Positions 51,057 to 59,955 are shown, counted from the first letter of the stretch. The stretch is 64,000 nt of DNA from Cellulomonas sp. S1-8 (GCF_026184235.1 NZ_CP110806.1:186001-250000); one strand, 5' to 3'. Notes: generated by a model from the sequence alone, not told the origin. Made by a program: numbers and translations.

Positions 51057-51344
51057 TCAGGCGGTCGGGGGCAGCGGGGGCTCCTGCCGGCGCTCGACGG
51101 TCTCACGGTGCACCGTGGTCGTGCTCGGGGGCAGCGGGGGCTCCTCCCGGTGCTCGACGACCTGCCGGTGCGTGGTGTTGGCGCGCTGCGAGTTCATCAC
51201 GATCGCGAGGACCAGCATGAGGGCACCGGCACCCATGCAGATGTAGCCGATGACCGTCAGGTCGATGCCCTCGAGCCGGTCGGAGATGCCGAACGAGAGG
51301 ATCGCCCCGACTACCAGGAGTGCGATGCCGCCACCGATGCCCAT
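51057..51344 (-). CDS. Small two-helix membrane protein (DUF6458-like)
   Basis: A 95-aa protein. Its two helices are IALLVVGAILSFGI and LTVIGYICMGAGALMLVLAI. The cytoplasmic tail has two copies of a PLPPS/T motif (HREEPPLPPSTTTVHRETVE and RRQEPPLPP). ATG 51344 has GGAG. Proteins of this type are frequent in actinobacteria and have no known role. The tail repeats could bind SH3-like or WW-like partners, which is speculative. Confidence 0.8.
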   Translation of the reverse strand: MGIGGGIALLVVGAILSFGISDRLEGIDLTVIGYICMGAGALMLVLAIVMNSQRANTTHRQVVEHREEPPLPPSTTTVHRETVERRQEPPLPPTA

Positions 51345-51515
51345 GTCGCTCCTTCGTCGTGCGTCTGAGCGGGCCGTCGCGGTCCGCCTGCGTCGAGAGT
51401 CTGGTCCCGGTCGGCGGGTCCCGCACCTCGAACGGGCCAGCAGCGGCCGTCCGGGTGACGGGTCGGGGCAGCGGCTCGGGGTGCCGACGGACGCCGGCAC
51501 CGGTAGACACGACGC

Positions 51516-51974
51516 ATGGGAGTCGTCATCCGCTCGGCCCTGCTGGGCCTCGCCACCGGGGGTCGGTCGTCGGTCGCCCTCGCCGTCCCGGTGCACGTCG
51601 CGACGCGCGGCCGCGACGACCGGACCTCGCGGGCGCTGCGGCTGCTGACGGTGCTCGCCGTCGCCGGTGAGATCGTCGCCGACAAGCTGCCCGCCACGCC
51701 CAGCCGGCTGGCGTCGCCGCAGATCGCCGCCCGGCTCGTCGCGGGGGCCGCGGGTGCGGCCGCGCTCGCGGTCGTCGAGGGGCGGCGGCTGCCCGCGGTC
51801 CTCGGTGCGGTCGTCGCCGGTGGGGCCGGTGCGTTCGCCGGGTCCGTCGCGGGGGCGTCGTGGCGGCAGTGGGCGGCCGACGACGGCCCCGCCGCGCTGC
51901 ACCCCGACGTGCGCGCCGCGCTCGTCGAGGACGTCGTGGTGCTGACCACGGCGCGCGCGCTCGTCGGTCGCTGA
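51516..51974 (+). CDS. DUF4126-like membrane protein
   Basis: A 152-aa hydrophobic protein with four helices, for example VIRSALLGLATGGRSSVALA, LTVLAVAGEIVADKLP, ARLVAGAAGAAALAVVE and LPAVLGAVVAGGAGAFAGSV. The GRSSxALA and GExxADKLP signatures fit the DUF4126 family. Function unknown. It ends 8 nt before the operator-like region of the GH43 gene. Confidence 0.75.
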   Translation: MGVVIRSALLGLATGGRSSVALAVPVHVATRGRDDRTSRALRLLTVLAVAGEIVADKLPATPSRLASPQIAARLVAGAAGAAALAVVEGRRLPAVLGAVVAGGAGAFAGSVAGASWRQWAADDGPAALHPDVRAALVEDVVVLTTARALVGR

Positions 51975-51981
51975 GAGGCGA

Positions 51982-52018
51982 CCGAGACGTTTCGGGGGGT
52001 GTCGGTCGAAGCGCTTGC
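51982..52018 (+). promoter_or_regulatory. Two LacI-type operator-like sites before the GH43 gene
   Basis: CCGAGACGTTTCGG (51982-51995) is a palindrome with one mismatched pair. CGAAGCGCTTGC (52007-52018) has a perfect AAGCGCTT core. They lie 25 bp apart, centre to centre about 24 nt, on nearly the same helical face, and just before ATG 52038. They resemble the sites before the three LPMO genes. Confidence 0.55.
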
Positions 52019-52037
52019 TCGCTACCGTCCGGGACTC

Positions 52038-53897
52038 ATGGTCGTCGTCGCAGCACTCGCCCCCCGTCCCTGCCGACGTGCCTCCCGCCGCGCCGTCGCG
52101 CGCCGCGCCGTCGCCGCCGCGGCCGGGGTGCTGACGGCGCTCGCCGGGCTCGTGGTCCCCGCGGCCGCCGTCGCGCCCGCGACCACCGCCGCGCCGCCGA
52201 GCGTCCCCCTCCCGGACGGTGCCCTGGCCGTCGTCGGCGACACGACGCCGGTCCACGACCCCGCGCTCGTCGTCGAGGGCGACACGTGGCACGTCCTGGG
52301 GACCGGGCGCGCGAACCGGGAGAACGGCGGCACGATCCAGCACTGGGTGTCCCGCGACGCGGGCGTGACCTGGGGGTACGCGCGCACGATCTGGCCGACG
52401 ATCCCGGCGTGGCTCGACCAGCGCATCACCGGACTCGACAACCTGTGGGCGCCGGAGGTGGTCGAGCACGACGGGACCTACTACCTGTACTACTCGGCGT
52501 CGCGCTTCGGCACCAACACGTCGGTCACCGCGCTGGCGACCAACACCACCCTCGACCCGGCCGACCCCGCCTACCGGTGGGTCGACCAGGGCGAGGTGAT
52601 CGCGTCCCCGCAGTCCGGGCTGCCGGGCGGCATGGCGTTCAACGCGATCGACGCGGGCGTCGTCGAGGCGGACGGGAAGCCGTACCTGGTGATCGGCTCG
52701 TTCTGGCACGGGATCTTCCTGGTCGAGCTGTCGTGGCCCAGCGGCAAGCCGGTGGCGGGATGGAGGTCGACCGCGCGGCACCTAGCCGGTGGCCGCCCCG
52801 ACGGCAACCCCGTCGAGGCGCCGTACCTGTACGCGCGCGACGGCTGGTACTACCTGTTCGTGTCGTTCGACGCGTGCTGCAGGGGGACCGACTCGACGTA
52901 CAGGATCGCGGTCGGACGCTCGCGGTCGGTGACCGGCCCGTACCTCGACCGCACCGGGCGCAACCTCGCCACCGGGGGCGGGACGGTGCTGCTCGACCGG
53001 CACGGCGTGCAGGTCGGCCCCGGCGGACAGTCCGTGTCCCAGGACGTCCTGGCGTACCACTACTACGCGTCGAACGCGGCGGGCGTGCCGACGCTCGGGC
53101 TGCAGAAGCTGCGGTGGGTCGACGGCTGGCCCGTCGCCGACACGCGCGCCGCCGCGCCGGCCGTCACGACGCAGCCCGCAGACGCGTCCGTGGGCGTCGG
53201 CGGGACGGTCGCGGTGACGCTGGGCGCGTCCGGCGGGCCCGCTCCCGTGGCCGTGTGGCAGGCGTCCACCGACGACGGCCGCACCTGGGCGTACGTCGGC
53301 AATCAGCGCGTCGTCGACGGACGGTCGACGCACACGCTGCGCGACGTGCGCGTCGGGACGCAGGTCCGCGCGTATCTCGTCAACGCGAGCGGCACCGTCC
53401 TCACGCGCGCCGCGAGCGTGCGGACGACGGCCGCGACGCCGACCCCCACGCCTTCCCCGACGCCCACCCCCTCCCCGACCCCGACGCCCACCCCCTCCCC
53501 GACGCCCACCCCCACTCCGACGCCCACCCCCTCCCCGACGCCCACCCCGACCCCCACCCCGACGCCCACCCCCGCACCGGGCGGGACGTGCGCGGTCCGC
53601 TACACGGCCGCGAGCTGGGGCGACGGATTCACGGCGTCCGTGCGGCTGACGAACACGGGGGCGTCGGCGCTGACGTGGCGGCTCACGTTCGACCTGACCG
53701 CCGGGCAGCGGGTGACGCAGGGGTGGAGCGCGCAGTGGACGCAGTCCGGGGCGACCGTGCAGGCCACGGGCGCGTCGTGGAACGCGACCCTCGCGCCGGG
53801 CGCGTCCGCCGAGGTCGGCTTCAACGGCTCGCACACGGGCCACAACCCTGCTCCCACGTCGTTCGCCGTCGACGGTGTGCCCTGCAGCGCGGCCTGA
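52038..53897 (+). CDS. Secreted GH43 arabinanase-type enzyme with Ig-like domain and CBM2
   Basis: A 619-aa secreted enzyme of the five-bladed propeller family, typically endo-1,5-alpha-L-arabinanase. ATG 52038 gives a Tat-like Arg-rich start and a signal peptide. The catalytic base is Asp74 in VHDPALVV. The pKa modulator is Asp in [12 protein letters not shown] and the acid is Glu in [32 protein letters not shown] is also a family signature. An Ig-like region follows at about 375-460, then a Pro/Thr linker (466-514) and a CBM2 ([20 protein letters not shown]). The operators before it suggest co-regulation with the LPMOs. Confidence 0.92.
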   Translation: MVVVAALAPRPCRRASRRAVARRAVAAAAGVLTALAGLVVPAAAVAPATTAAPPSVPLPDGALAVVGDTTPVHDPALVVEGDTWHVLGTGRANRENGGTIQHWVSRDAGVTWGYARTIWPTIPAWLDQRITGLDNLWAPEVVEHDGTYYLYYSASRFGTNTSVTALATNTTLDPADPAYRWVDQGEVIASPQSGLPGGMAFNAIDAGVVEADGKPYLVIGSFWHGIFLVELSWPSGKPVAGWRSTARHLAGGRPDGNPVEAPYLYARDGWYYLFVSFDACCRGTDSTYRIAVGRSRSVTGPYLDRTGRNLATGGGTVLLDRHGVQVGPGGQSVSQDVLAYHYYASNAAGVPTLGLQKLRWVDGWPVADTRAAAPAVTTQPADASVGVGGTVAVTLGASGGPAPVAVWQASTDDGRTWAYVGNQRVVDGRSTHTLRDVRVGTQVRAYLVNASGTVLTRAASVRTTAATPTPTPSPTPTPSPTPTPTPSPTPTPTPTPTPSPTPTPTPTPTPTPAPGGTCAVRYTAASWGDGFTASVRLTNTGASALTWRLTFDLTAGQRVTQGWSAQWTQSGATVQATGASWNATLAPGASAEVGFNGSHTGHNPAPTSFAVDGVPCSAA

Positions 53898-53936
53898 CGT
53901 GTCGGACGCCCTGCCCGCGCGGGTAGGTTCGGCGTC

Positions 53937-54488
53937 ATGGGCTGGCAGACCGTCTCCTCGCGCGTCGTGTACGAGAACCCGTGGATCACGGTCCGCGAGG
54001 ACGACGCCGTCGCACCCGACGGGAGCCCGGCGGCGTACGGCGTCGTCGAGCTGCGGCCGTCGGTGTTCGTCGTCGCGCTGACCGACGACGACGAGGTCGT
54101 GCTCGTCACCACCGACCGCTACACGACCGGGCCGGGATCCGTGGAGGTGCCCGCGGGCGGCACGGACGGGCAGGAGCCGCTGGTCGCGGCGCAGCGCGAG
54201 CTCGCCGAGGAGGCCGGGCTCGTCGCCCGCGACTGGACGCACGTCGGCACACTCGACGCGCTCAACGGCATCGCCCGGGCCGTCGAGCACGTGTTCGTGG
54301 CCCGGGGCCTCGCGCCGGTGACCGACGCCGCCGCGACCGCGCACGAGCAGGCGGCCGAGGGCATCACGGCCGTGAGGACGGTCCCGTTCGCCGACGCGCT
54401 GGCGATGGTCCGCTCCGGTGGGCTCCGCGACGGCGAGACGGTGGCCGCGCTCGCGCTCGCGGCCCTCCACCTCGGTCGCCTCGCCTGA
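53937..54488 (+). CDS. Nudix hydrolase (ADP-ribose pyrophosphatase-like)
   Basis: A 183-aa enzyme. The Nudix box region is GGTDGQEPLVAAQRELAEEA, with RELAEEAGL intact but the box one residue shorter than the usual spacing. TGPGSVEVPAGG just upstream is typical of ADP-ribose pyrophosphatases, which split ADP-ribose into AMP and ribose 5-phosphate. It follows the GH43 gene by 39 nt but is not obviously coupled. The substrate is inferred from the family only. Confidence 0.87.
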   Translation: MGWQTVSSRVVYENPWITVREDDAVAPDGSPAAYGVVELRPSVFVVALTDDDEVVLVTTDRYTTGPGSVEVPAGGTDGQEPLVAAQRELAEEAGLVARDWTHVGTLDALNGIARAVEHVFVARGLAPVTDAAATAHEQAAEGITAVRTVPFADALAMVRSGGLRDGETVAALALAALHLGRLA

Positions 54489-54541
54489 CGTGCGGCCGTG
54501 GGTCGGCTAGCGTGAAAGACGCAGCCCGGTGGCCGAGCTGG

Positions 54542-54575
54542 CCTCGACGACGAGGACGGAGGCTCGACGACGAGC
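54542..54575 (+). promoter_or_regulatory. Twin ACGA-loop hairpins before the tetrose operon
   Basis: Two small perfect hairpins 6 nt apart: CCTCG-ACGA-CGAGG (54542-54555) and GCTCG-ACGA-CGAGC (54562-54575). Both have an identical ACGA loop closed by a G-C pair. Twin ACGR hairpins are the hallmark of guanidine-II riboswitches, but the downstream genes do not fit and the stems are only 5 bp. A TAGCGT -10 (54508-54513) places them in the 5' untranslated region. Confidence 0.4.
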
Positions 54576-54637
54576 AGCACCCTGCGGCCCCGCGCTGACG
54601 TCCCCCCGCTGGAGACAACCGAAGAGGTCCCGTCCGC

Positions 54638-55603
54638 ATGAGCACGCCCGACACCCGTCCCACCAGCGCGCAGTGGCCGATCGCCGCCGCGATGCTCCCG
54701 TTCCCCGCGTCGCAGGACGCACCCGCGGACACCTGGGTCGACCACCTCGCGGAGGTCGCGTACGAGGGGTTCACCGAGGTGGACCTGACCGACTCGTGGG
54801 TCCGCGCCGGGGACCTGGCGCCCGCGCGCGTCGACGAGCTGCGTGACGCGCTGACGAGCGTCGGGCTCGACCCCGTCGCGCTGTCGGCGATCCGCCGCTC
54901 GGTGATCGACCCCGTGACGGGGGACGACAACCTCGCCTACTCGCACCGCACGATCGACGCGGCCGCCGCGCTGGGCGTCCGCGTCGTCAGCGTCGGGCTG
55001 CACCGGCCGCTGCTGCCCGCGCAGCGCGAGGCCTTCTGGTTCTGGACCGAGCAGGGCCCGGTCGACTCCAACGACGTCGACACCTGGGACCTGGCGGTCG
55101 GCCGGCTGCGCGAGCTGGGACGGCACGCCGCCGAGGTGGGCGTCGCCCTGTCGCTCGAGATGTACGAGGACACCCTGCTCGGCAGCGCCGCGTCGGCCGT
55201 GCGGCTCGTCCACGACATCGCCGACGACAACGTCGGCCTCAACCCCGACCTGGGCAACCTGTTCCGGCTGCACGGGCCCGTCGAGGACTTCCAGGCCGCC
55301 GTCGCCGCGTGCCTGCCCGTGTCGAACTACTGGCACGTCAAGAGCTACTACCGCGACGAGGACCGCGAGGCCGGCACGTACGTCGCGCTGCCGGCCCCCA
55401 TGGAGATGGGTTCGGTGAGCTACCGCACGGCCATCCGCACGGCCGTCGACGCCGGGTTCACCGGCCCGTTCTGCGTCGAGCACTACGGCGGCGACGGGCT
55501 GTCGGTCTCGGCGCGCAACGCGCGCTACCTGCGCCGCATGCTCGCGGTCGCCACGGGCGAGGCCCGCGAGTCCGTCCTGCACGCGGTCGGGGGTGCACGA
55601 TGA
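54638..55603 (+). CDS. Sugar phosphate isomerase/epimerase (TIM barrel)
   Basis: A 321-aa AP-endonuclease-2-like TIM-barrel protein. Metal ligands are suggested by SLEMYEDTLL, GLNPDLGNLF, YWHVKSYYRD and FCVEHYGGDG. Such enzymes isomerise or epimerise free sugars, sugar phosphates or inositols. First gene of a four-gene operon in which every junction overlaps by 4 nt (with a dehydrogenase, a DhaK/DhaL-type kinase and an RpiB-type isomerase). A four-carbon sugar pathway is inferred. Confidence 0.88.
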   Translation: MSTPDTRPTSAQWPIAAAMLPFPASQDAPADTWVDHLAEVAYEGFTEVDLTDSWVRAGDLAPARVDELRDALTSVGLDPVALSAIRRSVIDPVTGDDNLAYSHRTIDAAAALGVRVVSVGLHRPLLPAQREAFWFWTEQGPVDSNDVDTWDLAVGRLRELGRHAAEVGVALSLEMYEDTLLGSAASAVRLVHDIADDNVGLNPDLGNLFRLHGPVEDFQAAVAACLPVSNYWHVKSYYRDEDREAGTYVALPAPMEMGSVSYRTAIRTAVDAGFTGPFCVEHYGGDGLSVSARNARYLRRMLAVATGEARESVLHAVGGAR

Positions 55604-56490
55604 GCGCCCGTGTCGCCGTCCTCGGCCTCGGTGCGATGGGCCTGCCCATGGCGACGGCCCTCACCGGTGCGTTCGACGTCGTCGGGTTCGACGTCGCCCC
55701 GGAGCGCGTCGCGCTCGCCGTCGAGGCGGGGGCCACGGCCGCCGCCACGGTCGCCGAGGCGTGCCGCGGCACCGACGTCGTCGTCGTCGGGGTGCGGGAC
55801 GGGGCGCAGCTCGACGCGCTCGTCCTCGGTGCGGGCGGCGTCGCCGACTCGCTGCCGACCGGCGCCGTGGTCGTCGTGACCTCGACCGTCGGGGAGTCGG
55901 CCGTCCGCTCCGTCGCCGACGCGCTCGCGGCCCGCGGCATCCGCTGCGTCGACGCGCCCGTGTCCGGCGGGCCCGTCCGCGCCGGCACCGGTGACCTGCT
56001 CATCATGGTCGGCGCCGACGACGAGGCCCTCGCGGCGGCCCGGCCGGTGCTTGAGGCCCTGTCGTCGTCGCTCACCGTCGTCGGCGGCATCGGTGCAGGT
56101 CAGCAGCTCAAGACCGTCAACCAGCTGCTCTGCGGCATCCACACGGCCGCGGCGTCCGAGGCGCTCGCGCTCGCGCACCGCCTGGGGCTCGACCTCGACG
56201 CGTGCATCGAGGTGCTGTCGCAGGGTGCGGCCGCCTCGTTCATGCTCGCCGACCGCGGCCCGCGCATCGCCGCCCAGCTGCGCGGCGAGACGCCGCCGCT
56301 GCGCTCGCGGCTCGACGTCATCGGCAAGGACATGGGCATCGTCGGCGACCTCACGCGGCAGCTCAAGATCGCGACGCCCGTCGCCGCGGCCGCCGAGCAG
56401 CTGTACCGGACCGTGTCCGCCGCGGGGCACGACGCCTCCGACGACTCGGTCGTCGCGACGCTGCTCACCGCGCAGGAGCAGGCGTGGTGA
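55600..56490 (+). CDS. NAD-dependent 3-hydroxyacid dehydrogenase (LtnD-like)
   Basis: A 296-aa beta-hydroxyacid dehydrogenase. The NAD-binding motif is VAVLGLGAMGLPMATAL. The substrate motif is CVDAPVSGGPVRAGTGDLLI and the catalytic Lys is in GAGQQLKTVNQLL. Members with such neighbours include L-threonate dehydrogenase (LtnD), acting on four-carbon sugar acids. The ATG overlaps the upstream stop (ATGA) and the stop overlaps the next GTG. Confidence 0.9.
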   Translation: MSARVAVLGLGAMGLPMATALTGAFDVVGFDVAPERVALAVEAGATAAATVAEACRGTDVVVVGVRDGAQLDALVLGAGGVADSLPTGAVVVVTSTVGESAVRSVADALAARGIRCVDAPVSGGPVRAGTGDLLIMVGADDEALAAARPVLEALSSSLTVVGGIGAGQQLKTVNQLLCGIHTAAASEALALAHRLGLDLDACIEVLSQGAAASFMLADRGPRIAAQLRGETPPLRSRLDVIGKDMGIVGDLTRQLKIATPVAAAAEQLYRTVSAAGHDASDDSVVATLLTAQEQAW

Positions 56491-58403
56491 GGCCCCTGGC
56501 CGACGACCCGGCCCAGTTCGTCGACGACGCGCTCGACGGGTTCGTCGACCTGTACGCCGACCAGGTGCGGCGCGTGCCGGGCGGGGTGGTGCGGGCCGTG
56601 CCGGCGCCGCGGTCGCAGGTCGCCGTCGTCGTCGGCGGGGGGTCGGGGCACTACCCGGCGTTCTGCGGGCTCGTCGGGCCGGGGTACGCGGACGGTGCGG
56701 TGGTGGGCAACGTGTTCACGTCGCCGTCGACCACCGACGCGGTGTCCGTGGGCGCCGCCGCGGCCGGCGACGCGGGCGTCGTCCTGCTCACCGGCAACTA
56801 CGCGGGCGACGTCATGAACTTCACGCTCGCGCGCGACGAGCTGCGCCGGCGCGGAGTGCCCTGCGAGTACCTCGTCGTCACCGACGACATCGCGTCCGCG
56901 CCCGTCGACGAGGTGTCGCGGCGGCGCGGGATCGCGGGCGACCACGTCGTGTTCAAGGTCGCCGGGGCTGCCGCTGCGGAGGGCGCGTCCTTCGACGAGG
57001 TCGTCGCCGCTGTCCGGCACGCCAACGACCGCACGCGCACGCTCGGCGTCGCGTTCGACGGCTGCACGCTGCCCGGCGCCGACGCGCCCCTGTTCACCGT
57101 GCCCGACGGGATGGTCGGGCTGGGGGTCGGGATCCACGGCGAGCCGGGGATCGGTGAGGTGCCCGCGTGCACCGCGTCCGAGCTCGCGACGCTGCTCGTC
57201 GACCGGCTGCTGGGCGAACGCCCCGCGGGGTCGGGGCCGCGCGTCGGGGTGGTCCTCAACGGACTGGGGCGGACCAAGTACGAGGAGCTGTTCGTGCTGT
57301 GGCGCGCCGTCCGCGCGCGCCTCGACGCCGCTGGCCTGCAGGCCGTGCAGCCGGACGTCGGCGAGCTCGTCACCAGCCTCGACATGTCGGGGTGCTCGCT
57401 GACGCTCGTGTGGCTGGACGACGACCTCGAGCGGTGGTGGTGCGCGCCCGCGCACACGCCCGCGTACCGGCGGGGGACGGTGGGCGCGGCCGGGACGGTC
57501 GGCGGTGCACCGGGTGGGTCGACGGGCGCGGGAGCCGTCGCGGCGGGGGACGCCGCCCCCTCGGACGCGGGCGCGTCGGACGGGGGTGCGTCGAACGGGG
57601 GTGCGTCGGACGGGGGCGCGTCGGACGAGGCGGGGTCGGACGAGGGCACGTCGCAAGCGGGCGTGTCGGACGAGGTCGCGTCAGGCCTGCCCACGTCGGG
57701 CTCGCCGACGTCCGGAGGCGCGCCGCGCGTCGTCGATGCGGCGGACGCCGCCGAGGCGCCGGTCGTCGTGGCGGCGCTGGGACGCGTCGTCGCGGTGCTG
57801 ACGGAGCTCGAGACGGAGCTCGGGCGGCTCGACGCCGTCGCGGGCGACGGCGACCACGGCCGCGGCATGCTGCGGGGGGCCTCGGCTGCGGCCGAGGCAG
57901 CCGTGGCGGCGGCCGACGCGGGGCACGGCGCAGTCGCCTGTCTCCGGGACGCCGGCCGCGCGTGGGCCGACCGTGCCGGTGGCACGTCCGGCGTGCTGTG
58001 GGGTGCCGGCATCGGTGCCGCTGCGCACGCCCTGGCGGCGCGGCCCGTCGCCGATCCGTCGACGCGTGCGGCCGCGGCCGTCCGCGCGGGCGTCGCGGCC
58101 GTGGTCGCGCTCGGCGGGGCGAAGCCGGGCGACAAGACGATGGTCGACGCGGCCGAGCCGTCCGCGGCCGCGCTCGAGACCGCCGCCGCAGCCGGTGACC
58201 CGCTCGACGTCGCCTGGGACGCCGCTCTCGCCGCCGCGCGCGCCGCGGCGCAGGCCACCGCCGAGATGCGCCCCCGGCTGGGCCGCGCGCGTCCGCTCGC
58301 CGAGCGCAGCGTCGGCACCCCCGACCCGGGTGCCGTGTCCTTCGCGGCGGTCCTCGCGGCCGTCCGGCCCACCGGGGCATCCGAGGAAGAGGAGACGTCA
58401 TGA
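56487..58403 (+). CDS. DhaK-DhaL fusion kinase (erythrulose/dihydroxyacetone-type)
   Basis: A 638-aa ATP-dependent kinase. The N-terminal DhaK domain (about 1-330) has [20 protein letters not shown] and the substrate-binding His in [15 protein letters not shown] linker of about 80 residues is rich in Gly/Ala/Ser/Asp repeats ([20 protein letters not shown]). The DhaL domain (about 415-638) has the Asp cluster in [13 protein letters not shown] and [15 protein letters not shown] 56487 overlaps the upstream stop. With the RpiB-like gene next door, L- or D-erythrulose is a more likely substrate than dihydroxyacetone. Confidence 0.92.
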   Translation: MRPLADDPAQFVDDALDGFVDLYADQVRRVPGGVVRAVPAPRSQVAVVVGGGSGHYPAFCGLVGPGYADGAVVGNVFTSPSTTDAVSVGAAAAGDAGVVLLTGNYAGDVMNFTLARDELRRRGVPCEYLVVTDDIASAPVDEVSRRRGIAGDHVVFKVAGAAAAEGASFDEVVAAVRHANDRTRTLGVAFDGCTLPGADAPLFTVPDGMVGLGVGIHGEPGIGEVPACTASELATLLVDRLLGERPAGSGPRVGVVLNGLGRTKYEELFVLWRAVRARLDAAGLQAVQPDVGELVTSLDMSGCSLTLVWLDDDLERWWCAPAHTPAYRRGTVGAAGTVGGAPGGSTGAGAVAAGDAAPSDAGASDGGASNGGASDGGASDEAGSDEGTSQAGVSDEVASGLPTSGSPTSGGAPRVVDAADAAEAPVVVAALGRVVAVLTELETELGRLDAVAGDGDHGRGMLRGASAAAEAAVAAADAGHGAVACLRDAGRAWADRAGGTSGVLWGAGIGAAAHALAARPVADPSTRAAAAVRAGVAAVVALGGAKPGDKTMVDAAEPSAAALETAAAAGDPLDVAWDAALAAARAAAQATAEMRPRLGRARPLAERSVGTPDPGAVSFAAVLAAVRPTGASEEEETS

Positions 58404-58867
58404 GCGTGGCGAGGATCGTCGTCGGAGCCGACGAGGCAGGGCTCGCGTACAAGGACGTCCTGGCGGACCTGCTGCGGGCCGACCCGCGCGTCGAGGTCGT
58501 CGAGGACGTCGGCGTGCACGACGGTGACGACACCGCGTACCCGCACGTCGCGGTTGCGGCGGCGCGGCGCGTCGCGGACGGGAGCGCCGATCGCGCGCTG
58601 CTGGTGTGCGGCACGGGCCTGGGCATGGCGATCGCCGCCAACAAGGTGCCCGGGGTGCGGGCGGTGACCGCGCACGACGCGTTCTCCGTGCAGCGTTCGG
58701 TGCTGTCGAACGACGCCCAGGTGCTGTGCCTGGGGCAGCGCGTCATCGGTGTGGAGCTCGCCAAGACCCTCGTCCGCGAGTGGCTGGACCACGAGTTCGA
58801 CCCGACGTCCGCGTCGGCCGCCAAGGTCGACGCCATCCGCGCCTACGAGCCCACCGACCCCACCTGA
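58400..58867 (+). CDS. RpiB/LacAB-type sugar phosphate isomerase (tetrose-4-phosphate-like)
   Basis: A 155-aa isomerase. Motifs: [40 protein letters not shown] and the Cys motif in [20 protein letters not shown]. The ANKVPGVRA signature is that of the D-erythrulose-4-phosphate isomerase (DerI) type in mycobacterial erythritol and threitol degradation. The ATG overlaps the kinase stop. It completes a plausible route from erythrulose to erythrose 4-phosphate. Confidence 0.88.
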   Translation: MSVARIVVGADEAGLAYKDVLADLLRADPRVEVVEDVGVHDGDDTAYPHVAVAAARRVADGSADRALLVCGTGLGMAIAANKVPGVRAVTAHDAFSVQRSVLSNDAQVLCLGQRVIGVELAKTLVREWLDHEFDPTSASAAKVDAIRAYEPTDPT

Positions 58868-58891
58868 CCCACCCGTCCCCCAACAGTCCGC

Positions 58892-58955
58892 GAGAGAGCA
58901 ATCCAGCTCAGCCCCGCCGAGCCCCCACCCCCACCCCCGCGAGAGAGCAATCCAG
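58892..58955 (+). repeat. Two copies of the 15-nt dispersed repeat
   Basis: GAGAGAGCAATCCAG at 58892-58906 and 58941-58955, each preceded by a CCCCCGC or CCGC stretch. It follows the tetrose operon stop, as the copies at 17.6 kb follow a gene stop. Confidence 0.9.
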
Positions 58956-58966
58956 TTTCACCGTCC

Positions 58967-59036
58967 CGAGCGCGGTACTCAGCAGCCGACCGCGGTACTC
59001 GTTGGTACCGCGCTCGGCGGTCGAGTACCGCGCTCG
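58967..59036. repeat. Nested inverted repeat built from one short word (second example)
   Basis: The outer arms are CGAGCGCGGTACTC (58967-58980) and GAGTACCGCGCTCG (59023-59036), a perfect 14-bp match. Inside are CCGCGGTACTCG and GGTACCGCGCTC, the same word again in both orientations. The plan mirrors the 44411-44480 element, but with a different word. Confidence 0.88.
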
Positions 59037-59147
59037 CCGGGGCTGTGCGGGCTCCGCAGGGGTGGAGGGTGGTGAGGTGCCGCACCATCCGGGCCGGGTG
59101 GGCGGTCGCGTGCGAGCATGGTGGTGGGCCCGCGTCAGCGCAGGTCC

Positions 59148-59190
59148 CCGGACGAGGGGCGCCGTACCCGGAGAGCGACAAGACGGCAGC
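59148..59190 (+). ncRNA. Guanidine-III riboswitch
   Basis: CCGGACGAGGGGCGCCGTAC at 59148-59167 continues with CCGGAGAG and ends with GACAAGACGGC. This closely matches the Thermobifida guanidine-III (ykkC-III) aptamer as I remember it. GCGCCGT pairs with ACGGC, and the 5' CCGG can pair with the internal CCGG to form the pseudoknot. The GGAGGT ribosome binding site of the exporter gene begins 5 nt downstream. Binding of guanidinium would therefore expose it and turn on expression. Confidence 0.9.
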
Positions 59191-59205
59191 CACCGGAGGT
59201 CTGCC

Positions 59206-59535
59206 GTGTCCGCCACGTCGGTCGCCTGGATCGTGCTCGTCGTGTCCGGGGTGCTGGAGGCCGTCTGGGCCACCGCCCTCGGCCGGTCCGAGGGCTTCAC
59301 GCGTCTTGCCCCGACCGTCGTCTTCGGCGTCGCCCTGCTCGCCTCGATGGGCGGCCTGGCCTACGCGATGCGCGAGCTCCCGACCGGCACGTCGTACGCC
59401 GTGTGGGTCGGCATCGGAGCGTCGATCACCGTCGCCTACGCGATGGCGACGGGCGCCGAGACTGCGAGCCTGGTCAAGATCCTGCTGATCCTCGGGATCG
59501 TCGGCTGCGTCGTCGGCCTCAAGCTCGCCCACTGA
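59206..59535 (+). CDS. gdx: SMR-family guanidinium exporter (Gdx)
   Basis: A 109-aa protein with four helices of the small multidrug resistance family. The GVLEAVWATALGRSEGFTR stretch (Glu18 as the central proton/guanidinium site, Trp21 nearby) is diagnostic of Gdx-type guanidinium exporters rather than EmrE-type drug pumps. GTSYAVWVGIGASITVAYAM is helix 3. GTG 59206 has GGAGGT. It is the first and only gene after the guanidine-III riboswitch, so it exports guanidine on demand. Gdx works as an antiparallel dimer. Confidence 0.93.
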   Translation: MSATSVAWIVLVVSGVLEAVWATALGRSEGFTRLAPTVVFGVALLASMGGLAYAMRELPTGTSYAVWVGIGASITVAYAMATGAETASLVKILLILGIVGCVVGLKLAH

Positions 59536-59553
59536 CGCCCGCGTGGGGTCGGG

Positions 59554-59955
59554 TCAGCGCGGGGTGTCGGAGCGCACACCCGGCAGGTCCGCGAACCGGG
59601 CGCGGGCGTCCAGCGACAGCACCGCGCGGTCGTCCTGTGCGGCGTGCGCCGCGATGATCAGGTCGTGGGCGCCGCGCGGCGTGCCCGTACGTCGGACGGC
59701 GGCGAGCAGACGCGCGTGCTCGGCGGCCGTCCGTTCGGTGTAGTCCAGCACCGTGAGGGTGTCCGTGATGACGGTGAGGACCCGGGCGCGCTCGGCGGCG
59801 CGTGCGGGGGTGTCGGCCAGCTCGATGCCGGTGCGGAACTCGGCGACGGTGATCGCCGCGATGGCGAGGTCGTCGTCGTCGAGCTGGGTGGTGTCGAAGC
59901 GGCCGCGCACGTAGGCGATCAGCGTCGTGGTGTCGAGGATCAGGCGTCGGCCCAC
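59554..59955 (-). CDS. vapC: PIN-domain ribonuclease toxin (second VapC-like)
   Basis: A 133-aa PIN domain. Acidic residues: Asp8 in LILDTTTLIAY, Glu in TVAEFRTG, Asp in GAHDLIIAAHA and Asp in LSLDARARF. GTG 59955 overlaps the antitoxin coding end by 16 nt. Together with a Phd-like partner it forms a standard type II module. The RNA target is unknown. It lies just after the gdx stop on the opposite strand. Confidence 0.85.
   Translation of the reverse strand: MGRRLILDTTTLIAYVRGRFDTTQLDDDDLAIAAITVAEFRTGIELADTPARAAERARVLTVITDTLTVLDYTERTAAEHARLLAAVRRTGTPRGAHDLIIAAHAAQDDRAVLSLDARARFADLPGVRSDTPR

Noticed and set aside
53436..53580. Tandem DNA repeat in the GH43 gene as a mobile or regulatory repeat
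   Set aside because: It encodes the Pro/Thr linker between the catalytic part and CBM2, as do similar repeats in the LPMO genes.
54542..54575. Calling the twin hairpins a guanidine-II riboswitch
   Set aside because: The stems are only 5 bp, TCGACGACGA is a common string here, and the operon is sugar catabolic. It is kept as a finding, not as an assigned riboswitch.
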